Assembly: GCA_964552325.1 (NCBI GenBank)
Contig: CAZKHA010000108.1
Span: 1-11,918, forward strand
Direction of reading: 5' to 3'
Source of the DNA: CAZKCK01 sp964552325
GTDB taxonomy: Bacteria > Bacteroidota > Bacteroidia > Bacteroidales > TTA-H9
DNA: 11,918 bases
The notes beneath the pieces were generated by a model. The model did not search any database. It saw only the letters and a program-made list of their open reading frames with translations, and had not been told where the DNA came from. Below are positions 6,590 through 11,918 of the stretch, piece by piece. The number at the start of each line of letters is the position of its first letter. Position 1 is the stretch's first letter. The position numbers were made by a program, and so were the translations under genes.

Positions 6590-9500
6590 TCATTTCGCGA
6601 AATACTTTTGTATCAATGCAAGCAATTCGGTTTTAATAATAGGTTTGGCAATGTAATCGTTGCATCCGGCATCAAGGGCTTTACTCCTGTCTCCTGCAAG
6701 CCCGTGAGCTGTTTGTGCTATGATGGTCACATCTTTATTAAATAGACGTATTTGCCGGGTGGCTTCGTACCCTCCCATTTCGGGCATCCGTATATCCATC
6801 AATATTAGGTCTATATCTGGATTGTTGCGGCAGGTTTCAACGGCTTCAAGTCCCGTCTTTACTTTTAGAATTTCCTTGCCAAACAGTTTAATATACTTGT
6901 CAATCAGCATTTCTGATACCCTGTCATCTTCAGCAAGCAGTATCTTAAGTTTAGGCACATTGCTGCCAATTGTTGCCGGCTGAAACACTCGGTTAAGGGT
7001 TTCGGGCAATTGTTGGCCTGTATGGTAGGGCAAGGTAAAATAAAAAGTAGAGCCTTTCCCTTCCTCGCTTTCTACCCAAATCCTACCGCCAAGCATTTCA
7101 ACATAAGCTTTTGATATCGTCAAACCCAAGCCGGCGCCCTGGCGTGCCATTTTATCAGCAATATCGGCCTGCACAAAGCGCTCAAATATGGCTTCTTGTC
7201 TATCTTTTGGAATGCCGATACCGGTGTCGGCCACACAAAACCGGAGTGATTTGCCTACGCTTGTCTCAACGGTTTCATAACCCAATTCAATAGCGCCTTG
7301 GTGGGTATATTTTATGGCGTTTTTAACGAGGTTGGTAAGTATGGCATACACCTTTTCGCGGTCGGTATTAATGATGGATTCCTTGGCTGGCAATGAATTT
7401 TTAAGGGTGAGCTTTATTTTTTTTGCTTCTGTTTCGGGTTTAAAAAAGGTGTAAATATAATCTAGCTGCTCATTTATGCACGATTCCTTCAAATTGATTT
7501 CCATTAAGCCGGCTTCAATTTTTGAAATATCGATAATTTGGTTGATGATATTTAACATCCGCCTACCGCTTTTTTCAATAATAGCAATATAAGCTTGCTG
7601 TTCTTGGCCTGTAAGGTTCGGTTCTTTCAGCAATTCGGCAAAGCCCAGAATGCCATTCATTGGCGTTCTGATTTCGTGACTCATATTGGCAAGGAAAGCG
7701 GATTTAAGGTGGTCGCTGGCTTCTGCTTTATCTTTGGCTGCAATAAGCTCAAGATTTGCTTGATTAAGCTCTTCGTTTTGCACGGCTATTTCTTCACTTT
7801 TCTCTTGAAGCAATAGCTCTGTGTTCTTCCGATGGGTAATGTCGATAGCAATCCCTTCGATGGCAACAAGAGCTCCTTTTTCGTTGTAGATGGGAACATT
7901 GCGCTGTTCGGTCCAGAGTATAGATCCGTCTTTTCGAATCCATCGCAGAACAAGGGGTTTGCGGATTGCAGCTTCGTTTTGTTTCATAGTTGCAGCCAGA
8001 AGATGGTGGTCAGCCGGATGCACCATTTTGAAGCCCAGATCAGGATCGGCGTAGTGTTCTTGGGGCGTATAGCCTGTAAGGGTTATTGCGGCAGGGCTTA
8101 CATACGAGAATCTTCGCTTGGGGCTGTATTCGTAACGGTAAATTAAATCCTGGGCATTCTCGGCAAGGCGACGGAACCGCTCTTCGCTTTTGCGTAACGC
8201 TTCCTCTGCTTGTTTGCCTTCCGTAATATCCCTAAACTCAACGGTTCTAACCATTTTGCCTTTATATGGAATATTCCTCGCTTCTAAACGAATCGGGTAT
8301 GGCTGTCCACTTTTGCGTAAGCCATTGGCTTCGTAAGGCTTTTCAAAACCACTAACTATATTATTTAAAACCAAATCCCGATGTTCAGGAGCTATAAGCA
8401 ACAATCCATCCATTCCAATAAGTTCGTCCAACGAATAACCTGTCATCTCCGAAAGGCCTTGATTACAATCGAGTATCATCCCATTGTCGTGGATGGCGAT
8501 GCCGCCGAACGATGCATTGTGCAGGGCTTTGAAACGTTGTTCGCTTTCAGCAAGTTCAAGTTCTATTCGCTTGCGCTCCGAAATATCGCGGAAATTACCG
8601 ACCAAACAATTCTTGCCTTTATATACTACCTTGGTAGCCATAATTTCTACCGGAACTTGCGTACCATCCTTACAAATAACTGTATTTTCAAAAGGTTTCC
8701 TTGTTTTATGTTCATCTGGTAATTCTTGATGTTGCAGAAACATATCCTTTGAAAGACTCACCAATTGTGGGGGGTGCAGCATTGTTTGGTGCAACCCAAC
8801 TATTTCGTGGCGGTCCAGTTTTGTCAATCGTTCGGCTGCTTGATTGGCATCAAGTATAATTCCCGTTTCTGTTTCCGCTATAAATATTGCATCCGCTGAA
8901 TTTTCAAATAGGTTCCTAAATTGCGCCTCGCTTTGTTCGGTTTTTTCTTTGGCTATAATGAGTTCCAGGTTTGCTTGATTAAGTTCTTCGTTTTGAACAG
9001 CAATTTCTTCGCTTTTCTCTTGCAGCAATAGCTCAGTGTTCTTTCGATGGGTAATGTCGATAGCAATCCCTTCAATGGCAACAAGAGCTCCTTTTTCGTT
9101 GTAGATGGGAACATTTCGCTGTTCGGTCCAGAGTATAGATCCGTCTTTTCGAATCCATCGCAGAACAAGGGGTTTGCGGATTGCAGCTTCGTTTTGTTTC
9201 ATAGTTGCAGCCAGAAGATGGTGGTCAGCCGGATGCACCATTTTGAAGCCCAGATCAGGATCGGCGTAGTGTTCTTGGGGCGTATAGCCTGTAAGGGTTA
9301 TTGCGGCAGGGCTTACATACGAGAATCTTCGCTTGGGGCTGTATTCGTAACGGTAAATTAAATCCTGGGCATTCTCGGCCAGGCGACGGAACCGCTCTTC
9401 GCTTTTACGCAACGATTCTTCAGTCCTAATATGCTCGGTGATGTCGGTAGTGACCGTGGCAAAGAGATTCTTCTGGGGACTAACCACAGAAATGGAGAAG

Positions 9501-10594
9501 TGCTTGCCCATAGGCTGGTAATAGGTTATATAATGGCTCGGTTCGCCAGAGAGTGCCACTTCTGAGTATTTCTCTAGAAAAGGCGGCTCCTCAGTGCCAT
9601 ACATTTCGGTTGACAGCCTACCTATGGCGTCTTCGCGTGCAATGCCTGTGATTCTTATAAAGGCATCATTGCAGTCGGTGATGCGGTAATTAACAGGCTT
9701 TCCATCAGGATCAAACACCAACTCGTGTAAAACCACCATTTCGGACATGGATGAGAATAGGGCTTTAAGTTTGGCTTCGCTAGTGCGCAATGCTTCTTCG
9801 GCATGCTTGCGCTCGGTAATGATGCGGGTTATTCCAACAGCACCTGTAAATACTTGTTTTTCATCATACAGTGCATTAGCCGAAAACTCCACCCATAACT
9901 CGGTTCCGTTTTTATGCCGTGCAACAACAGATAAGGGGTTCAGTTTTGCTTGTTTGCCTGATTTTAATTCACTAAATGCATTAAAAACCGCTTCATGGTA
10001 ACAAGGAATAATAAACATATTCCAATCAAGTGTTTCCCTTTCTGCTAATTTATACCCAAAAAGCTTTTCGGTTGAAGGTGAAATGTATGTAAAATGCATA
10101 TCAGCGTCCATTACCCAAATACTATCAGATGTATTATCTGCTATCAAACGGTAAAGGGCCTCACTTTCCTCCACCTTTTCTTTGGCCTTTATAACAGCTT
10201 TTTCAAGTGCTTTTTGTTCTGTAATGTCTTTAAATACACAATAAGTCTGCTTAAACTTCCTATCAGGGGTATAACCAATACAACCCTCAAAAGAAACATA
10301 AATATAGGTGTTGTCCTTTTTTCTAAGTTTAAACTGAACATCAGAAACATAGCCGCGTTTTATAAATGCCGGGAAATTAATTCTGAAGTGTTCAACATAA
10401 TCGGGATGCAAAAAATCGCCAAACCATTTGCCAACCACTTCATCTCGTTGGTAGCCAAGTGTTTTTAGCCACATTGGATTAATGTCGATAAAGCATCCAT
10501 TTTCATCCAACGATTGATAGGATAAGGGGGCGTTATTGTACAACGAACGATATTTTTCTTCGCTTTCATCCGATATCTCCTTGGCTTTTAACAA
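6590..10594 (-). CDS. Hybrid histidine kinase, main part: seven PAS, HisKA, HATPase_c, receiver
   Basis: 1334 codons if read from the TTG at 10594; this TTG is the frameshift point, not a convincing start, and the first ATG (residue 41) falls inside the first PAS domain. Seven PAS/PAC units occupy roughly residues 15-130, 144-265, 272-393, 394-518, 552-680, 682-800 and 800-925, mostly ending in a DIT-type PAC motif. A coiled-coil linker leads to HisKA with phospho-acceptor H973 in NMSHEIRTPMNG. The ATPase domain has the N box (N1092), G1 (DTGIGIP, D1123), F box (IFERFVQ) and G2 (GAGLGL, 1153-1158). The receiver domain, about 1213-1334, has the acidic pair AEDD, phospho-acceptor D1267 in LMDIRMP, and the later T and K (AQTA, AKPI). 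No transmembrane segment or signal peptide is present, so it is cytoplasmic. It should sense internal signals and pass phosphate from H to its own D; no partner regulator is in the window. All catalytic residues are intact. PAS units four and seven are identical in sequence. Confidence 0.9.
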   Translation of the reverse strand: MLKAKEISDESEEKYRSLYNNAPLSYQSLDENGCFIDINPMWLKTLGYQRDEVVGKWFGDFLHPDYVEHFRINFPAFIKRGYVSDVQFKLRKKDNTYIYVSFEGCIGYTPDRKFKQTYCVFKDITEQKALEKAVIKAKEKVEESEALYRLIADNTSDSIWVMDADMHFTYISPSTEKLFGYKLAERETLDWNMFIIPCYHEAVFNAFSELKSGKQAKLNPLSVVARHKNGTELWVEFSANALYDEKQVFTGAVGITRIITERKHAEEALRTSEAKLKALFSSMSEMVVLHELVFDPDGKPVNYRITDCNDAFIRITGIAREDAIGRLSTEMYGTEEPPFLEKYSEVALSGEPSHYITYYQPMGKHFSISVVSPQKNLFATVTTDITEHIRTEESLRKSEERFRRLAENAQDLIYRYEYSPKRRFSYVSPAAITLTGYTPQEHYADPDLGFKMVHPADHHLLAATMKQNEAAIRKPLVLRWIRKDGSILWTEQRNVPIYNEKGALVAIEGIAIDITHRKNTELLLQEKSEEIAVQNEELNQANLELIIAKEKTEQSEAQFRNLFENSADAIFIAETETGIILDANQAAERLTKLDRHEIVGLHQTMLHPPQLVSLSKDMFLQHQELPDEHKTRKPFENTVICKDGTQVPVEIMATKVVYKGKNCLVGNFRDISERKRIELELAESEQRFKALHNASFGGIAIHDNGMILDCNQGLSEMTGYSLDELIGMDGLLLIAPEHRDLVLNNIVSGFEKPYEANGLRKSGQPYPIRLEARNIPYKGKMVRTVEFRDITEGKQAEEALRKSEERFRRLAENAQDLIYRYEYSPKRRFSYVSPAAITLTGYTPQEHYADPDLGFKMVHPADHHLLAATMKQNEAAIRKPLVLRWIRKDGSILWTEQRNVPIYNEKGALVAIEGIAIDITHRKNTELLLQEKSEEIAVQNEELNQANLELIAAKDKAEASDHLKSAFLANMSHEIRTPMNGILGFAELLKEPNLTGQEQQAYIAIIEKSGRRMLNIINQIIDISKIEAGLMEINLKESCINEQLDYIYTFFKPETEAKKIKLTLKNSLPAKESIINTDREKVYAILTNLVKNAIKYTHQGAIELGYETVETSVGKSLRFCVADTGIGIPKDRQEAIFERFVQADIADKMARQGAGLGLTISKAYVEMLGGRIWVESEEGKGSTFYFTLPYHTGQQLPETLNRVFQPATIGSNVPKLKILLAEDDRVSEMLIDKYIKLFGKEILKVKTGLEAVETCRNNPDIDLILMDIRMPEMGGYEATRQIRLFNKDVTIIAQTAHGLAGDRSKALDAGCNDYIAKPIIKTELLALIQKYFAK
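7830..8191 (-). repeat. Direct repeat copy A (PAS unit seven)
   Basis: 362 bases matching 9045-9406 with three differences (7859 G/A, 7901 G/T, 8165 A/C as read on the plus strand), all silent at third codon positions. The run 7902-8164 is identical over 263 bases. It encodes the last PAS unit before the kinase core. The two copies have an offset of 1215 bases. Confidence 0.95.
9045..9406 (-). repeat. Direct repeat copy B (PAS unit four)
   Basis: Partner of the 7830-8191 copy in the same orientation. At the protein level the identity extends over 152 residues (from LRKSEERFRR to NQANLELI), beyond the DNA-level identity: the adjoining bases 8957-9044 encode the same residues as 7742-7829 but carry about a dozen silent differences. 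Confidence 0.95.
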
Positions 10595-11018
10595 CTCTTG
10601 CTTGCTTGCTTTTAATTATATCTGTAATTTCATGGTGGGCTCCAAGCATACGTATGGGCTTACCATCTTTATCGCGAATTGCAAGGCCGCGGCAACGTAT
10701 CCATACCGTAGAACCATTTTTATGCGTATATCTAACTATTTGGTCGTAAGGATGATTTGGATCTTGACAGTGCAGTATAAAGTTTTCAGTTGCAAGCTTT
10801 AAGTCATCCTGGTTTATAATATTTTGCCAGGCACTTGACTTATGGGGCATTTCTTCTGGATTATACCCAAGCACCGTCCAGAATTTTGCATTCATCCATT
10901 CGTTCTCCGTATCTTCTAAATCCCAATACCATAAACCATCCAACGAACTTTCCTGGATAAAATCAAAAATTCTTTCATCATTGCGTACTAGTTCATAAAG
11001 TTCTTTTTTTAAATACAT
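10566..11018 (-). CDS. N-terminal PAS fragment of the hybrid kinase
   Basis: 150 residues from the ATG at 11018. Residues 1-20 are a short charged helix; about 22-137 are a complete PAS_3-type fold, starting at SLDGLWYWDLED, with LGYNPEEMP in the middle and ending in the PAC motif GAHHEITDI. The last dozen residues (ARVVKSQGDIG) have no relation to kinase linkers and end at a TGA, as expected after a frameshift. No membrane segment or signal peptide precedes the PAS domain, which makes the whole kinase soluble. If translated alone it would be an isolated PAS domain with no output. It is best treated as the start of the kinase gene that follows. The start codon has no Shine-Dalgarno site but has a plausible promoter 40-70 bases upstream. 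Confidence 0.85.
   Translation of the reverse strand: MYLKKELYELVRNDERIFDFIQESSLDGLWYWDLEDTENEWMNAKFWTVLGYNPEEMPHKSSAWQNIINQDDLKLATENFILHCQDPNHPYDQIVRYTHKNGSTVWIRCRGLAIRDKDGKPIRMLGAHHEITDIIKSKQARVVKSQGDIG
10597..10611. repeat. AAGC tetranucleotide tandem repeat at the frameshift
   Basis: On the minus strand AAGCAAGCAAGCAAG, 3.75 copies of a 4-base unit, sits inside the kinase coding region exactly where the reading frame breaks. With 2.75 copies the frame is open from the ATG at 11018 to the stop at 6590. Four-base units cannot be gained or lost without shifting frame, the usual basis of simple-repeat phase variation, although known switches generally have more copies. Confidence 0.9.
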
Positions 11019-11059
11019 AGTATAGGTATTTTAAAATAGTTATACAGCATTGCTAAAAA

Positions 11060-11091
11060 CAAAAGTTATGTCTCATTATTCTTACCTTCAA
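11060..11091 (-). promoter_or_regulatory. Candidate promoter of the hybrid kinase
   Basis: On the minus strand a TTG (11089-11091) is followed after 20 bases by TAACTTTTG (11060-11068). This is the spacing of Bacteroidota -33/-7 promoters; the -7 box has one extra or mismatched base compared with TAnnTTTG. Transcription would begin about 35 bases before the ATG at 11018. Confidence 0.35.
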
Positions 11092-11335
11092 TTACCATCG
11101 TGTTCTGTATGCAGCCCACTTCAATAGGGTGAAACGGTTTCGCCATGACAGCGTTTAACTGCTTACAAAGGTACTTTGCATAAGTGCTTGAAAATACTTG
11201 CATAAGGCTTTTAGTCAGTGTAGAGTAAGGTTTTGTGTATGGGGCCAGCCAAAAAACAAACCTTGGGTAGGCATCAAAAATAGTGTAAGGAAGTAATACC
11301 ACAAAAATAGCAAAGGTTTTGCTGCATTGGCACAC
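11066..11335 (-). CDS. Doubtful 89-codon hypothetical ORF upstream of the kinase
   Basis: An open frame on the same strand as the kinase, ending 47 bases before its ATG. It begins MCQCSKTF, has a hydrophobic stretch at about residues 8-32 and a basic, polar C-terminal half. I recognise no family and see no Shine-Dalgarno site. Its end overlaps the candidate kinase promoter. It may be a chance frame in intergenic DNA; it is listed only because it is open over 270 bases and has a plausible small membrane-protein layout. Confidence 0.2.
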   Translation of the reverse strand: MCQCSKTFAIFVVLLPYTIFDAYPRFVFWLAPYTKPYSTLTKSLMQVFSSTYAKYLCKQLNAVMAKPFHPIEVGCIQNTMVIEGKNNET

Positions 11336-11527
11336 TTCGAGAAATAAATTCTGTATGCTTCCTCCACCTTAGCCTCCATCTAAAGAAAGCCACTAGAAAT
11401 CAAAGCTAAAAACCCATCAAATGCCCAAAACGATGCCCTCCACAGCCCCTAAAGGGCACTGTTCTGCACAGAATTCTACAACACCTGACGGGCTAAAGGC
11501 AAACAAAACGGATGAAACCAGGAACCT

Positions 11528-11540
11528 TCCCCATAGGGGA
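11528..11540. repeat. Small perfect hairpin TCCCC-ATA-GGGGA
   Basis: A 5-bp GC-rich stem with a 3-base loop, followed by AT-rich sequence (TTAATAATTAG) but no clean T-run. It may be part of a larger dispersed repeat or a weak terminator for a gene beyond the right edge. Confidence 0.3.
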
Positions 11541-11582
11541 TTAATAATTAGAAATTTACAAGGATTGCGCGTTCATGATTCA

Positions 11583-11610
11583 TGTCCTCCGGACAAGGGA
11601 AATCGCTTGT
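11583..11610. repeat. Pair of overlapping small palindromes
   Basis: TGTCC-TCC-GGACA (11583-11595) overlaps ACAAG (11593-11597) pairing with CTTGT (11606-11610). The two hairpins share bases 11593-11595 and so exclude each other. Such stacked palindromes are typical of dispersed intergenic repeats. Confidence 0.3.
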
Positions 11611-11682
11611 TTCGTTGTTTCTATCGGCATTGAAGCTCTACGGGCTATAAAATGATAAATATCTCCCTGATAAAAATTACCG

Positions 11683-11745
11683 CGTCATTCTGCCACAGCG
11701 CACCGGAAGCAGAATCCCCTTATCAGATGCGGGATATATCGCGAA
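11683..11745. repeat. Degenerate palindromic intergenic element
   Basis: Starts CGTCATTCTGC and contains ATTCTG (11687-11692) opposed to CAGAAT (11710-11715), then ATCCC (11714-11718) opposed to GGGAT (11731-11735). This arrangement resembles a dispersed palindromic element I have seen in many bacterial intergenic regions (GTCATTCTG ... AGAATCCC forms). That resemblance is from memory; copy number in this genome is unknown. Confidence 0.4.
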
Positions 11746-11753
11746 GGGTTTTT

Positions 11754-11918
11754 CATCTGCACATTTGCACCCTTCGACAAGCTCAGGGCAGGCCATTTCC
11801 ACATCAACACCATCGGGCGCTACGAGGCCTTGAACCAACCTCTTGAGCATCTGCACATCTGCACCCTTCGGCAGGCTCAGGGCAGGCCATTTGCACTCTT
11901 CGGCAGGCTCATGGCAGG
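11754..11918. repeat. Three copies of a GCACCCTTCGRCARGCTCAGGG repeat
   Basis: Copy one is 11754-11798 and copy two 11848-11892: 45 bases each with three differences. Copy three begins directly after copy two (11893) with two differences in its first 26 bases and is cut by the window edge. The core CCCTTCGACAAGCTCAGGG is a widespread dispersed intergenic motif in environmental bacterial genomes. The direct abutment of copies two and three at a 32-base period suggests a tandem array continuing beyond the edge. Confidence 0.7.

Larger units (their letters stand above)
6590..11018 (-). pseudogene. Frameshifted hybrid sensor kinase gene (both fragments)
   Basis: The two minus-strand reading frames 10566-11018 and 6590-10594 overlap by 29 bases and together make one continuous kinase. 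Upstream, the first frame runs through HHEITDIIKSKQ and then into a short non-homologous tail and a TGA. Downstream, the second frame reads KQELLKAKEISDESEEKYR. Removing a single 4-base AAGC unit joins them as DIIKSKQELLKAKEI, a normal PAC-to-coiled-coil-to-PAS linker. The repaired gene has 1475 codons including the stop, 1474 residues, with the phospho-acceptor histidine at about residue 1113. The absence of a good start for the second frame argues that it is not an independent gene. Whether this is a broken gene, a phase-off variant or a sequencing error cannot be told from one sequence. Confidence 0.8.
11336..11918. other. Repeat-rich intergenic stretch without a recognisable gene
   Basis: 583 bases to the window edge. 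Open frames here are short, overlap palindromes and have no family features. The stretch contains several short perfect palindromes (11528-11540, 11583-11595, 11593-11610), an imperfect palindromic element at 11683-11745 and three copies of a GCACCCTTCG-type repeat at the right end. Confidence 0.65.

Noticed and set aside
7832..9361. Two nearly identical 104-codon plus-strand frames (7832-8146 and 9047-9361)
   Set aside because: They are antisense to the two duplicated PAS blocks; their similarity only reflects that repeat.
10592..10594. TTG at 10594 as the true start of an independent kinase
   Set aside because: It lies inside the linker coding sequence, has no spaced ribosome binding site, and the matching linker residues continue upstream in frame (KASKQE) to the repeat.
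10566..10620. Programmed ribosomal frameshifting joining the two kinase frames
   Set aside because: No convincing slippery heptamer, stop-codon context or downstream stimulatory structure is seen; a one-unit repeat change explains the shift more simply.
11421..11846. Plus-strand frames at the right end (11421-11633 and 11652-11846)
   Set aside because: They run through palindromes and dispersed repeats and have low-complexity translations without family resemblance.
11754..11918. CRISPR array
   Set aside because: Only three imperfect copies, two of them directly abutting with no spacer, and no cas genes nearby.
1..11918. tRNA or rRNA genes, transposase or integrase genes
   Set aside because: No such sequence was recognised on either strand; the intergenic regions are too short or lack the expected features.

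Overview
The window looks like chromosomal DNA from a member of the Bacteroidota, probably an environmental or free-living one. Four things point that way. Genes lack Shine-Dalgarno sites. Copies of the Bacteroidota -7 box (TAnnTTTG) sit in front of genes. A secreted IgGFc-binding-domain protein ends in the WQ.S...YRR surface module common in this phylum. There is also a very large, membrane-free hybrid histidine kinase with many PAS domains. This assignment is an inference from gene content; no rRNA or tRNA is present.

Layout from left to right. (1) 1-1361, minus: dihydrolipoamide dehydrogenase (lpdA), complete at its N-terminus and cut by the window edge shortly after the catalytic His-Glu pair. 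(2) 1495-3909, minus: a secreted 804-residue protein with a beta-rich N-terminal half and a six-hairpin-glycosidase-like helical half, function unproven. (3) 3910-4383: divergent intergenic region with a perfect inverted repeat, three copies of ATTGTAAA and a TACTTTTG promoter box. (4) 4384-6279, plus: a secreted or lipid-anchored protein with an IgGFc-binding N-terminal domain, a bacterial Ig-like domain and a C-terminal surface module. (5) 6280-6589: convergent gap with one clear hairpin. (6) 6590-11018, minus: a hybrid sensor kinase with eight PAS domains, HisKA, HATPase_c and a receiver domain, split into two reading frames. (7) 11019-11918: promoter region, a doubtful small ORF, then about 580 bases of short palindromes and repeats with no convincing gene.

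The strongest observations are in the kinase. Its N-terminal PAS domain is separated from the rest by a frameshift lying exactly in a short AAGC tandem repeat. Removing one 4-base unit restores a seamless 1474-residue protein, so this is either a slippage mutation or phase-variable switch, or a sequencing error. The kinase also carries two 362-base direct repeats that differ at only three silent positions. Adjoining sequence encoding identical protein has diverged much more, which suggests recent gene conversion. The repeats are 1215 bases apart, a multiple of three, so recombination between them would delete 405 residues in frame.

The genes do not form an evident single pathway. lpdA is central metabolism, the two exported proteins are divergently transcribed cell-surface or secreted products, and the kinase is a separate cytoplasmic signalling gene. 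No clearly new multi-gene system is visible; the novelty is in the kinase gene's unstable structure and the repeat-rich right end.
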